A stretch of DNA of 64,000 nt from Spirodela intermedia. Its lineage: Eukaryota; Streptophyta; Magnoliopsida; Alismatales; Araceae. Position numbers and translations under genes: made by a program. A model generated the notes under the pieces. That model was not told the origin of the DNA, did not search any database, and saw only the letters and a list, made by a program, of their open reading frames with translations. Location: assembly GCA_902729315.2 (NCBI GenBank), contig LR746266.1:5021259-5085258 (forward strand), written 5' to 3'. Positions 48,618 to 60,958 of this stretch are shown piece by piece; position 1 is the stretch's first letter; each line of letters begins with the position of its first letter.

Positions 48618-51030
48618 CTAGCAGTGCTCTGCACCTGAAGCAAATTTAGAACCAGTCTGATAATGCCTGGAGGGGGGCTGGGATTCCCCATGGGCAGGAG
48701 ACTGAAGATGGAATGCCCTCACGTTGGAGTGGCCATCAGGAGGCGAGGGACCCCGGACTTGGCCGGCTCTCTGGAACATGTTGCAGCCCATTGTGGTTCC
48801 ATCGGTCTTAAAAGGGGAGATGGGAGCAAACTTGGTGTCATTAGCAGCATCGGCTCGATCTCCCTTGACTCCATCCGGCCTCATGCAAGAGCCGAAGGGC
48901 GCCTGATCCAAGCCCCGGACGGTGATTCCAGGGGCACCCAGAAAAGAGCAACTCTCCGCGTCCTTCCCCCTCGCTGGAGCTTCTTGCTCTTGAAACTCCT
49001 GTTTGGTGATTCTGGCAGCTGTGGGGTGCTTCTCTCTCTCTAGCTGAGCGCTCGAAGGGCCTGCCTCAACTGGCTCTGCTTTGTTAGCTGCGAAACGCCC
49101 TGAGGAGATTGTGGTCATGGGGAAGGCCTTCTCCGGAGGCACAGCGGGAGTGTAGTTGGGGGGGAGCAGGTCGTCCCAGTTTTCCAGCAGCTCCTTGTAG
49201 ACCTTCCGAAGGGTAACCTCCGTAAGACCAGTGACCTTGCAGATCTCGGCTTGGGTCTTGCGTTTATCCTCCAGCTGACAGGCGAGATAAATGGCCGCCG
49301 CAGAGATGCTGATGGGATTCCGACGGGTGCAGAAACATTTGTTGATCACGACTTCCCCGATGTGGGCAGCAAGTTCCTGCGAAAATCGCGGGTTTACAGC
49401 ACCCAGAATATGATAACGTTGACTTACTATGGTTAAGGCAAAAGATCCGGGTCTAAACACCTGCGCCGACTTATTAAGCTGGAGGAGCGTGCAGAACCTT
49501 GGCATATGGACTGCAATGGAGTTACTGTTGATGGGTTGACTAAGCTGCAGGGACCCACCAAGAACTTTGATATATTTTCCAATCTCCTTCTGGGGGAGGT
49601 TGGCCGCTGCAGAGATTTCCTGGCAGAAAAATGGTTTCATCTTAGTGCTTGCGACAGCGATCTCTGGTTAATATCAACATGAATCGTGACGAGATCCTTG
49701 GGACAGCTACCTTTAACCCAATTGACTCCATTAATAACATTTCATGTTAGCTGAGCCATGTGCAGAGAAAATGCCCGAGAGAAGATGAACAAAGCTGCTT
49801 CGTTCAGTGGCTAGGACTCAATTCTGATTTCAAATCCCAGAGAGTATACAACACACCGATGGAGATTTTCAGAGACTGAAAAGAGATTGAGAGCTGTCGA
49901 TAAGAAGATTATGGAGTTTATTAGGACGAGGGGGCTTATCAGGCATCATAAGCGCGTCTCTGGATCACCCACTAACGTGCTAGCACGGGATTAAAAAGAA
50001 TTCAGTGTCTTAGTAATGGGATATCATTTAAAGGAGAAGTAATTCCCGCTTTTTTGTGCTCCATTTACCTTAATTTTATAGTTGAAAACGATCGACTCAA
50101 CATATATATACACGATTATTGCCTAATTAGATGGGAAGAATCCGCGACGAAGCTTGCACTTGGTCGGATGTTCCGGATGGATTGAGAACCACACAAAGAA
50201 GGATTCAATGCAAGAAACCAGTGAGATCGATCGATAATAACTCTCTTGGATTGAAGAAAAGGGTCCGAGTTTTACCCAGCTTCATCCATCATTTCATCAT
50301 CGGTGAAACTTATTTGGAGCAAGCACGAAACGTCCAGAATCGAAGAGACGTTTCGTGCGAGGGTTTGAAGTACCTGGAGGGTTCTGGGTTCCTGCGCTTC
50401 GCGGATAGCCTGGACGAGGGCCGCTGTGGCGAGGGCTTCAATGTTGCGATTCCGCAAGCACGTCGTGGACGAGCAGTCTCTGAAGAGCTGGAAGGCGTGA
50501 TCGGTGATGTCGTGGTCGACGTCCAGAATCGAAGAGACGTCAATAATCTGCAGGTATGCCCTCAGGTGATCCACCGAGACGAGTGGCCCCGATGAGTCCG
50601 CAGCCGAAGAAGCGGAAGACGAGGACGCCGACGATGTGGAGAAGAGGGTGCGCTCGAGCTCGGCCAGATGCCCGGAGAAGGAGAAGCTGGACCGCGCGAA
50701 TACGGGAGCAGGCTCGAGGGACCAAGTGGAGAAAGCGGAGATGAACCCCGTCGGCTCGAAGGGGTCCTCCTCTCCTCCATCTTCTGTACTGTGCAGCGCA
50801 GAGACCTCCGCCTTCTCCCCTTCATCCTGCTCCGCCGCGGGCGTGCCGACGAAGAGGTCCGGGGTGACGACACAGAGGGGGTTGTCGTGAGCGCGGAGGA
50901 GGAAGAGCTGGTGCTCCTGGACCTGCCGCTCCTCCACAACTCGCCCGCAGGAGCAGCACTCCGTGACCCACCTCCCCGACGCCGTGGCGGCGCACCGCCC
51001 CTGCGTCCCCTTGCAGAACGGGCAACGCAT
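48618..51030 (-). CDS. PTF2: Plant-specific TFIIB-related protein PTF2
   Basis: Three coding exons (51030-50374, 49619-49461, 49376-48618), all phase 0, give 524 residues. The N-terminal zinc ribbon starts MRCPFC and ends CCSCGRVVEERQ. A linker rich in Ser and acid residues contains DPFEPTGFISAFSTWSLEP. The first cyclin-like repeat runs from about LRAYLQIIDVSSILDV through ALVQAIREAQEPRTLQEISAAA. The second contains IGEVVINKCFCTRRNP, ISAAAIYLACQLEDKRKTQ and ICKVTGLTEVTLRKVYKEL. The C-terminus is a long tail. In Arabidopsis PTF2 acts as a TFIIB-like general factor in pollen germination and seed development. A TATA-like site lies only 41 bp upstream of the ATG and a 28-bp repeat array with W-box cores lies about 170 bp upstream. 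Intron 1 carries a hairpin duplicated from exon 1. Confidence 0.9.
50323..50358 (-). repeat. Perfect 12-bp-stem hairpin in PTF2 intron 1
   Basis: GCACGAAACGTC is followed after 12 bases by its exact reverse complement GACGTTTCGTGC. The structure begins 15 bases inside intron 1, next to the donor site. Its core (50330-50351) is identical to the exonic segment 50519-50540. Confidence 0.85.
50519..50540 (-). repeat. 22-bp exonic segment repeated in the adjoining intron
   Basis: This segment encodes DVSSILDV in the first cyclin repeat of PTF2 and occurs again, without mismatch, at 50330-50351 within intron 1, 189 bp away in the same orientation. Confidence 0.9.
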
Positions 51031-51070
51031 CTTCCTCCCACTCTCCGCCCACCCCAGTTCCTCTCTTCCT

Positions 51071-51079
51071 CCTTTTATA
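51071..51079 (-). promoter_or_regulatory. TATA box of PTF2, very close to the start codon
   Basis: TATAAAAGG on the minus strand lies 41 bp before the ATG. Normal spacing would leave a leader of only about 10 bases. Confidence 0.55.
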
Positions 51080-51200
51080 CATACCCCTCTGGACCACCTC
51101 TTTGGAGATTTCTTCCCAAGTGGAGAAGCAACGGGTGAAAACCCCGCTGACTTTTATATTCGGCGCTCAATATTTTTATGTCAAAGTTCATGATCGCAAA

Positions 51201-51291
51201 GTCAAAACAATAACCCAGTAGCTCAAAGGTCAAAACAATAACCCAGTAGCTCAAAGGTCAAAACAATAACCCAGTAGCTCAAAGGTCAAAA
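51201..51291. repeat. 28-bp tandem repeat (about 3.3 copies) with W-box cores
   Basis: Three identical 28-bp units start at 51201, 51229 and 51257, with a partial fourth. Each unit junction reads AAAGGTCAAAAC, that is TTTGACC on the minus strand, the W-box core bound by WRKY factors. The array sits in the PTF2 promoter, about 170-260 bp upstream of its ATG, and just after the ClpP6 stop. Confidence 0.9.
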
Positions 51292-51417
51292 CTTTATGTT
51301 CACAGGAGTACATGTTGCCTATCGCGATCAAGTATAAATCTACAGGCCAAGAATCGGACGAACTGACGCTGACCAGAACAAGAACAGAGCCCAGACAGCC
51401 CGGTCTCTCTGGCGAGA

Positions 51418-54400
51418 TCAGTACTCGGTCTCCAATACGCCGTCGATGAGCCCGAACTCCAGCGCCTGTGTTCAGGATCCATGGATGAGGTCCGGTTCCT
51501 CCAATTCACCACACAATCATACAAGATTGAAGATAAGATATCATCCTTGGCTGGGTGTTACCTCAGAGGAAGAGAAGAATCGATCTCTCTCGGTGTATTG
51601 TTGGACTTTTTCCAGCGTTTGACCAGTGAAGGCAGCATACATCTTGTCTATTTTCTGTGGGTATTTCAAACTGGTCAACTTTGTTGAATTATTCCCGTTT
51701 TTTTAAAAATTAGATGATCTTTTAGCCGTAGATCTGGATTTAGTAAGGTTTCGTAAGAGCTGTTGCCATAAGTGGAGATCTGAATCGGTGTTAAGGGCCG
51801 ACGAGGAAGCATATAATCTGCAAGATTGAGACTTACATAGCGAGATTGAACGGCCTCATTGACTTGTCGTCTGACGTCCTCCACATGCCCCTGTAAATAG
51901 CAAGAAAGGTCAACTAAGAGGCCCAAAATGGGGCAAAACCAGTCGCCGAGGAACGCACCCCGCATCCGCTCTGTGGCTGGTGAATCATGATCCGGGCATT
52001 GGGCATGGCATAACGCATCCCCTTCTCCCCTCCAGCAAGAAGAAGTGCTCCTTGGCTGGCAGCCACGCCGAAGCATACTGTGCCCACCTTAGGCTTTATC
52101 TGGACAGCTAAAGAACATCTGTTTAGCTCCGAAAATTAGAGACCATTGAGCACAGGAAACTTATTGGGCAAACAACTTTCTTTTTTCTCCAATGACCCTC
52201 AGGAAATTAACATAATCCGGCGTTGACAAAATTCAACAGTCAACCAAAAGAGAAACTGTGAGTTATCTCAGCGTCAGACCGCTTCCCAGAAGGAACCATG
52301 AGAACATAAACCCCTACATTGAACTTCGTCTTGAGAGCAAGCCTGCCTAATCATCTAAGGAAAAATGTCATAAATGGGTAGATGGCCTGATCGGGGGAAC
52401 TGAATCGTCAGCTCTGTTGTAGATTATGCATCTATTTATTCATAGCCCCAGATCATACAATTGTACATTTCAAGTCATTTTCTCAATTTTGTCAAGTAAT
52501 GGCTTGCGTTTCTCATGCCTTCCCTCCCCTTCTCAGTATCCTGATGAAGTTACCGGACCAATAAGATTTCTGTCTACTGTTCTACTTTCTTACGTGAGAA
52601 ACAGCAGCACGAGCATACGCTTCTCGGATATCATAACAATGACACAGATGCCAAACATAGATGCTCTAGATGCCATGTAATCATTCGCAGAATAGGAACC
52701 GAAAATGTTCGAAAAAATAGAAAAACTTTTAAACTTAATCGTAGGTGCTTGTCATTAAGAGGCGGGAAAAGAATAAAAACCCTTACCCAAGACATACAGT
52801 CATAAATGCCTAGAACAGAGTACGTGCTCCCACCCGGGCAATTCAGATACATCTGCCAAAGGAAAGATACAGATGTTAGGAGACAGTGAACATACGTCAT
52901 CTGTGGAAAGGAACCACCGCGTTGTTCACGTTTCCAGACAAAATATAAGCGAAGAATACAACTGTAAGGTAAGTAGGGTGTTCATTATAATACCAGAATA
53001 TCAGCGTTCTCATCAATGGTTGCCAAGGTCACAAGCTGTGAAATAACACGTTGCGCCACTTGGGAATTGATAGGTTGCCCTATGAAGATGATACGGTTGC
53101 GAAATAAAACAGAAGAGAGATCCAAAGGCCCTCCAGGTGTCATAATGGATGGCATTACAGGAGGGTTCCCCTTTTTAGCTTCGATAACAGCACTGAACCT
53201 ACAAATGAAAAGGCAAAATACAAGCACCAAATATGGTAAATTATCAGACATAGAACTACTAACCTCATGCCGATTAATTTTTCGAGAGAAGATTTTAATA
53301 GAAAACAATGAATGTGTTCTCTTCTAGTCACCATGGACAATTTTTAATCAAACACGATTCCCAACAATTGTTGGCAATTTTGAATCGAAAGGGGGACTTA
53401 TTTTACTCTTCACCATGGATAGAACAATGACTACCAGGACAAGAATGCCCAATGATTTCCAAATAGAATATGCTTTAACAAAGACCAATAGTGTTCTGAG
53501 ACTCCAAAATACGAAACGTCAGAAGATATCTTACAATCTCACAACATAAAATTAGTGCAGCAAGATCCCCTAGTAACCAAGTAAAATAGTAACAATAATA
53601 CAGGAGATAAAGTAAAAATGTTTCACCAATACTTTCAATAGTTTGAAGCAGACTGATAAAATTATGGAGAAAACAAGACGGTGGGGCGTAAAGAGTGAAA
53701 CAATTGGCACCTTTGCTGCAGGGGTGCCAGAAACGATCTAAGTCAAAGCTAACCCAGAGTTTCAGATCAAAAACAACTTCAAATACAATGATATTGTATC
53801 ACTAGTGGATGTCGACACTCTTCATCACTGTCAAAGGACTGATGGTTGTAGGTCATGTAATTCCGTAGAAATGATATTTCATCTGATTCATAACAGGTTC
53901 CCAATGACCTGATTAGTATCTCGTTCCTTTTTTTCATTTTTTTGGGTGTCTCTGTGTGTTGGTGGATTGCTTCTTTTCACTTTTTTCCCATGTCTCTTCT
54001 TCTTCTTCTTCTTCAGGATCCCCCCTTGAAATCAGACAGGCAACATGTGCATAATTGATGAAATAAGGATGCAACGCGCAACATAGTGACAGCAGGATGT
54101 TGGTGGTGAAGGAAGAAAAAGGAAGAACCAGCGGCAATGGGGCAGGAGTGATACTGAGTTTGATTAATCGTCTTCTTTTCTTTGCTTCAACTCTGACAGC
54201 AGCAGTATGAAGGGCTTTAAAAGACCAATTGAACCTTCAAATTGGAACCACAAACTGACGGAATGCATCCATATACGACCTTATGTCGCTAGAATAGGTC
54301 CTTTTGCTTTTCCCCATCTTTATATACAAAAAAAATCCTAGCAAAACTTCAGAACTATGACATCCCGTTTCCTAGGCTTACCTTCAGAGTATCCTACCAT

Positions 54401-57077
54401 CATCATGGTTTATTGCCCCATACAAGTTGCTAGCGGGGATTGGCTGTAACAGGTCCAATCATATTCTAGAATCTAATAATCATCAGATCCGCATCAATTT
54501 TTAACATCTGTAAGACGCATAGTGAAATTATACATCTCAGGATCAGTTTTTATACGTAGCATCTACCTTTGGATAGCCTTCCTTCTCCCAGGTTCTTTAG
54601 TTCTACTTTGGCTTTAAAAATCGTTTAGAAAGCCTTGGCCACTTTAGCTCATAGATTATTTTATCCCCACCCCTACAGTTTGCTCTACTCCAACTCCCCC
54701 AAAATACCATCCTTCTTGGTATGAGGTACAACTCTAAAAGCATGACTATTTAATTAGTTGAGGTAACTGGGAAGAGCATGGGTTGACAGACACAAAGCCC
54801 ACACAACGACCCCCAAAATAAAGGAGGCTATCATGAAGGACCAAAAGCTACACAGATTGCATCAGCAGGAACTCAAAAGAGATAAAATGTACCAACTTCT
54901 TTCTATAGGCATAATGTTGATAAAATAATAAACTACAGGGACACCGTTTTATCTAGTGAAGAAAGTATTCTCAAACTGGTTCATCCATTTACCATTAAAA
55001 ATGGTGTGGTGATAAACCTTCCCCACTGTCGAACCACAAAATAATGATTGAAGTCATCAGGTATAAATCACACAAAATTTTAGATTCAACATTGATTAAC
55101 GTAGAATGTTATGGAAATAGCATATCATGCTTTTGCAATTGGATTGAACCTAAAAAACACTTCTTTTCTTGTTGAGTAGGAAAACAAAGGATAAAACAAT
55201 TCCTTTTTTTCATTCTAGGTACTATGAATTGATTATAAAGTAAATAAGTGTAGCCATGCATTCATTTTACAATACGAAGCTATCAGCAAAATGGATCAAC
55301 AATACACGTATTACATACTGGCTATTGGAAAATAGAGAGAAACGGAGAAAGACTGACCAGCCCGACCTTTAATAAAAGTAAGTGCACATTCTATTTCCAC
55401 TACTACTTTCGAATTCCTTGCTTATGCTTCTGTGTGCTAATGGCGTAGTCTATCATCCATCCTGCTCTAATGTTCTTTTCATTCTTCTCCCTAGCTATTT
55501 CCACATAGTCGTGCTTACATTTCTCTCAATCTTATTTTCCTTTTCTTTTATTTTCTACACGTATTTCCTCTCCTTCAACTCATGCACATAAATGTGCTAA
55601 TATTTTCATATTATTTACTTAATAAAGTATATTCGTCGCATGTGCTAGACTACCAACTAAGTAAAAAAAATCTTTAATCAAAAATAACTTGTGGCGAAGA
55701 AAAAATGGCAAAGATATGTCATAACGGAATTAAGACCCTCCTCAGCTGAGTGTATGCCCTAAATTTCTAGAAACAGTAATCACAGAAAAAGTATTAATGC
55801 AATAATCCTCACATTCTTGGGACATATGATCTAAACAATAACCGGATTAAACATTTTCTCTGCATAAGTCAAGGGCACAATGAATCAAGCTACTTAACTG
55901 CAAAATTCGGATCATTGCGGAACTGATAAACACTTCTCCTGTTGTAACACTTTGCCACTGAGGGAGAGAGAATGGGGCACAAACATACCTCGATTCACTG
56001 TGATGTTGACGCCGGTCATCAGCTTTTTGAGATAATCCGTAGGATCCGCTCTGCAAACCTGATCATATTTCAGAAAAAAAAATCCCCACTGTAAATGCAA
56101 AATAGAACCGGCTATCTGAGGAAATCTACAACATTCAAACAGACACCAGCTGAATAATTTGAAAGACAATAATCATTTTTAAGCGGAAAATCCAATGACC
56201 AGGATGTCTAACAAACGACCGAATCGTTAATTCCACATTGATTGCATAGACCAAGCTAAAAAGGAAATGACGTGAAGTGATAACTATGAACATAACTGAA
56301 TGTTCTACTTGTATGAAAAAATGATACGACTCGTGCACATTTTTAACGGGTGGTGCTTGGTCAAATAACTGCCGGCTTGGTCCATAGGTAGTACAGCTTT
56401 CAACAAGTCATAGCTATTCATACTTAGAACTTTCTTGAAGAAACTACGTTGAGATTATGAAGGCACTACCCCCAAATATCAGGTATGCATGGCCCGCCAA
56501 GTTGGTGGGCACCTATTCTCAAGTCAAAATATAAGAACTTGCGATGGTGCTGCTTAAAAGAACCCTGGGGTTCATGCCAACTGGGAGGATAAAGAAGAGA
56601 TCACTTCACTGTCAACATTGACAATGAGAGCCGAGATTCTAATGGTTGTGCTTCGAAACTAAGCCCTTGTAGCTAGTGGACGTCAAGCTGCCCGGTTAAA
56701 ACGACAAATGGGCTCAAGGCATGATGTGCATGAAATAATGACATTTGAGAAAAGCTGTGCATAAGCCAAGTATCAGGAACGGCAGGAGTACCTATGCGGA
56801 TGAGGAAAAGACATTTCGCAAGGAAGCGCATGATCAGACGGGGAAGAACTTACCGCGAGGACCCGGTGAAGCGCTTAAACATAGCTTCGTTGAGCTGCTG
56901 AGAGCAAAAAACTTAAAGATGAGTGGAGAGAGACAGAAATTAAGAACAACCCGCGCGTTACTGACGAATATCTAACACAAGCGTGAGCTAATCCCTCGTA
57001 TACCTGCCGCTGCATCGAATGGATGCGGGGGGACGGGACGGCAGGCCCAAGTGTGCGGAGACCACCATGGACGACAT
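51418..57077 (-). CDS. CLPP6: Chloroplast ATP-dependent Clp protease proteolytic subunit ClpP6
   Basis: Eight coding exons join in frame to 246 residues: 57077-57004, 56048-55989, 53198-52994, 52852-52787, 52099-51959, 51890-51837, 51654-51562 and 51465-51418. Exon 1 gives [17 protein letters not shown], rich in Ser/Ala/Pro/Arg without acids, as expected for a chloroplast transit peptide. The mature part starts near [13 protein letters not shown]. The catalytic triad is present: Ser150 in GVAASQG, His175 in RIMIHQP and Asp224 in ERDRF. ClpP6 is a catalytic subunit of the mixed plastid ClpP/R ring in the stroma, which degrades unfolded proteins delivered by ClpC chaperones. The ending [14 protein letters not shown] is diagnostic. 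The exon 2 acceptor must be the second AG of GCAGAG to keep frame with this start. Using the first AG would need a different N-terminus. Intron 2 is about 2.8 kb and contains no recognisable gene. Confidence 0.92.
53199..55988. other. Long intron 2 of ClpP6
   Basis: About 2.8 kb of AT-rich intron contains no recognised exon. A (CTT)n run lies at about 53996-54015. A stretch of average composition at 53.9-55.0 kb may be an old insertion, but no terminal repeats were found. Confidence 0.5.
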
Positions 57078-58135
57078 CTCGGCTATCGCCAGAGAAGTCC
57101 AGGGGCGAGGGCGGGGATGGGAAGGAGGCGGAATCTGGAGCCGGGAAAGTGGGAAGAAGACACTGTATCTTCCTGCCTCCCGGTGTCTTCAGCACCCAAA
57201 GCGATGATATCCCCCCGAGGGGGCGAGCAGAGAGCGAGAGATGAGAGAGAGAGAGAGGGAGGGTCTACCCATCAGACGGCCCCAGTTCATTGTTTCAGAA
57301 GTTCCTTCAGAACCGCGGATATTCCGATCAATTCCGCTCATGGAACGGAATTGTTTTCTTCCTATATTTTATCAAATAACTAAATAAATAATAAATCTCA
57401 TATTTAGTAAAAATAAATATTTCGATTTATCCATATTATTAATTCCGTATAGATATCCCACACAAGAGAGAGCTCAGCATGGCGCATGCTATGAAATAAT
57501 AATGAACGTATCCAAATGACTGATATGCCCTTTCCATCCTCCATTATTCAAGCAACGAAGTTCTCTCGAAATAAAGTAAAGCGTTCAAGTCAGTCGATGA
57601 ATAAATAATTTCATCTGTATAAAAACAATCATCCTTAAATATAATTAGATAATGGCGATATGGGTATTTAGTATACAAAAAGTGGGGTTTTTCTGTAATC
57701 TGCGCCCGGCCCTCCGCCAAATAGAGAAAGGCAAGCACAAGCCGTAGGAATCGGAAGCGCAGAGTTACCCACGTCAGCGATCCGCGTATGGCCATCGGAC
57801 GATCCACATTTCCGCTTCGACAGGGTTGACTGGGGCCAGAGCGGTGACCACACCGCGAGATAGGGTCCTCTCATGGACGGGGAGGGGGACCTCTGTTCGA
57901 CGATCTTCAAGGGGGAGGGGGGGAGGGGGGGAGGGATCTCTAAGATGAGGAGTCGGATAAAGAATTTTAAATTAGGGCGGGCTTGATCTCCTTGCCATCC
58001 CATGGCTAGGGTTTTCTCGTAGAAGGTTTTACCTTCCAGAGAGGAGAGGGGCTTGGCTGCTCGTCTTCGGAAGTGGGCTGTGGATTCTTCTCTGTTGTCT
58101 TATTCTGCAGGTGGAGCGACGAGCTGAATCTCGGG
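57078..58135. other. Divergent promoter region between ClpP6 and ANP32
   Basis: The genes are head to head about 1.06 kb apart. The spacer has a GA-rich run at 57238-57260 on the ClpP6 side, an AT-rich middle, and G-rich runs near 57880-57935. A telo-box-like AAAACCCTAGC (58006-58016, minus strand) lies 120 bp before the ANP32 start. TATTCTGCAG at 58101-58110 resembles a splice acceptor, so the ANP32 leader may contain an intron. Confidence 0.5.
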
Positions 58136-60398
58136 ATGAACGGGGTGTGGCAGAGGGCCGTAGAGGCGGCCCTAGAAGAGCAGGCGGACCCCAAAGCGCC
58201 GCCGACGACGCTTACCCTAGATGGGGCTGTGAAGTGCCTCCACGGGTGGCTACCGTCGCCGCGATTGCTGGAGAAGTTCCAGAGCCTGGAGCACCTTTCG
58301 ATCGCCAACGTGGGGGTCTCGTCCCTCGAGAACTTCCCGCGGCTGAGGAACTTGCAGCGTCTGATCCTGTCGGACAATAGGATAGCGGGAGGACTGGAGT
58401 TCTTGGTGCGCGCTGGGCTGAATTCCCTCCGAGACTTGGACCTCTCCAACAATAGGATTCAGTTTCTCCAGGATCTTGCCCCGCTGGCGCAGCTTCGTCT
58501 GGTGTCCCTCGACCTGTACGAGTGCCCTGTCACAAGGATCAAGGATTACCGTTCGGAGGTGTTTGGGATGATTCGGTCATTGAAATATCTGGATAAGGTG
58601 GACGCAGACGACAACGAGCGACCGGAGACTGACGACGAGGAGGAAGACGACGAAGACGAGGAAGATGAGGAGGATCCAGGCAGCGGGGAGATCGACGGGG
58701 AAGATCGGACGCGGAAGCCCACCAATGGTACTGGCCACGTAACTGAACGGGAGGAAATCGTTGATGTAGATGAAGACGAAGAGGGTGATGCCGATGAGGA
58801 AGAGGTCGAGACCGGAGCGAGATCAGATGCCAGCGGATCAGGTCGAGACATACACCATCTATCGAATGGATTCCGGGTTGCGGCGTCGGTTTCAGGGCGC
58901 AATGAGGACGAGGAATCCGATGATTCGGAAGCCGAAGATGAAGAGTACACAGAGGACTATGATGACGAGGAAGACTTAGGTGAAGAGATCCATGAGGAGG
59001 AAGGCGGAGATGATGGCGTACCGGTAATCCATGAGATTGATGACAGTGAAGACGAAGATGGGATTGAAGAAGATGAGGACGTGGAAGAGGTAGATGCAGA
59101 AGATGACTATGATCAACATCCAGGGAGTACCAGTAAGTTTTCGCCTGGAGTGGGAGATAATAATGACCACGAACAAAGCCAATGGATTGAGCGTGGGCAG
59201 ACTGGGAGAGGGGATGACCACTTTGTTGAAGATGAAGGGGAGTCCGAGGACGAGTACGACGAAGATGAGGTCAGTTATCATTTCGAATTAGCTTGGTTAT
59301 TTTTCGCAGAATTCCCAAAAGAAATTCTTTTTCCCTCGTTAGTAGCAAGAATATCACTCGGCCTATCATCTATTTATCATGCGTGTTCTCTTACTTCATA
59401 TGTAATTAAGCAGATTTACTTCCGGTACAAGTTTCATCTCATTCTTTTGCCCATTGTGTTGTTCCTTTCAGAGGTTCAATGGCCCATGAGTCTGTAAATT
59501 TCCGGGCATGGTTGATTTTTATTGCTACTTTATCTCTTTCTCTGTATTGGCAGTTCTTATGAGGATCCGTTGTTTGTAATAGAAATCATTAATTTTTGTA
59601 CTCTGCCAAGAACAGAATCTTCTGCATAAGAGCTCTGCAGGAAGAAATTGTAAAGCTAAAATCAACTTTTTAGTTGGTTTTTTGTTACTGCGGATAAGCA
59701 ACTCTTTTCGAGCTCTCACGGTTCAGTTCCTGATGTTTTACCTATTTTCAGGATCACCACATCAATAAATCCGAGAACTTTTGTGTGTCAAGATTCCCTT
59801 TTAGATCATTGTTAGTTTTAAATTGCTTATCTATCTTGGGAATTCCATAGAATAACTTTCTGCTGCTGTTGGGGCGGACGCTACCCTGTCTGTTGTGAAT
59901 ATGTTTCATGTTTCTGTTCTAACATGCTTTATTAAAAGACCCGAGAGAAACTCAACCTCGGGCTCATTCCTGACTTCTGTTGGTCCTCGGTATTATCCCT
60001 CCAAAAGGAGGAGGAAGCTAATTTCAACTTTTTTTTTTTTATCATGCCTACTTCTAGAGAAGATCAAAGAGAAATTGATTCGGCAGTTTTTGATCATACT
60101 TGTTGGTCCTTTGCTTCGGTTTTAAGAACTCCTTTTGAAAGTTTGCCTTAATGGAATTATATTTTACTATTTTTCTTAGAAATCTGTTCAGTGGTTTGCG
60201 ATATGGGATAGTCCTCTACTGAAAAGTTCCAACCCTGAGTGGGCACCTCGTGGAGATGCCCTTTTTTGATATTTTTTTAATCTTGCAGCAGTATGGTGCT
60301 ATGAATTTTATTTTCCCTAGCTCGCACCGTATGATCGATGGGTTTCTGATTCCTGTTGGTAATGAAGCATGAAGTGTTTCCATTTATTATGTTTACTC

Positions 60399-60462
<64 letters not shown>

Positions 60463-60774
60463 GAATGGTCGTTCTTCTTCCTTGTTTCCTAGAAGCAGCG
60501 ATCTCGTGGTGATTTTGTTCTGATTATTCCTCATCTTTTATCGGGTGATCGATCTCAGGGGCTGGACGAGTACCTGGTTCAGCCAATCGACCAAGCCGAG
60601 GATGCTGTTAGAGGGGGCGATCTGGAAGCTGGCGACGAAGAGAACAGCGAACAGGAGGAGGCGGACGATGATGGAGATATCCGGCGAGAAGCCCCCGGCA
60701 AGAGGAGTAGGGACGAGGATAATACTCTCGGCGGCGGCTCTGTGGAGGACTCGAGGTTGCCCAAGCGTCGCTGA
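58136..60774 (+). CDS. Acidic leucine-rich nuclear phosphoprotein 32-related protein (ANP32-like)
   Basis: Two coding exons (58136-59269, 60559-60774) join in frame to 449 residues. Residues 1-160 form four to five leucine-rich repeats (LERFQ-like start, LEHLSIANVGVSSL, LQRLILSDNRI, LRDLDLSNNRIQFL) and an LRR cap (YECPVTRIKDYR). The rest is a long Asp/Glu-rich tail. The protein ends GKRSRDED...RLPKRR, a nuclear signal. Animal ANP32 proteins are histone chaperones and PP2A regulators. Plant members are little studied, so a nuclear chromatin or RNA-related role is only inferred. The start at 58136 gives MNGVWQRAVEAAL, the usual plant beginning. The intron of about 1.3 kb contains a TG/AG microsatellite (60399-60460). 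Confidence 0.92.
60399..60460. repeat. Compound microsatellite (TG)n(AG)n in the ANP32 intron
   Basis: About ten TG units run directly into about 21 AG units, close upstream of the last exon of the gene. Confidence 0.9.
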
Positions 60775-60916
60775 TCGGCGTCCCTGCAGAGACCTGTACA
60801 TGCGTGTTACTATTCTCTCCAGTACCCAAAAGGTTCTCTCTCTCTCTCCAGTACCCAAAAGGTTTTCCCTCCAAATTTCAATTGACCGTTGCTTGTGCAT
60901 AGCCGGATAAAAGTCT

Positions 60917-60917
<1 letters not shown>

Positions 60918-60956
<39 letters not shown>
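60918..60956. repeat. (GA)n microsatellite after ANP32
   Basis: A perfect GA array of about 18 units lies in the 3' flank of ANP32, about 240 bp before the next gene. A short 19-base repeat (CTCTCCAGTACCCAAAAGG) occurs twice just before it, at about 60816-60834 and 60845-60863. Confidence 0.8.
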
Positions 60957-60958
<2 letters not shown>

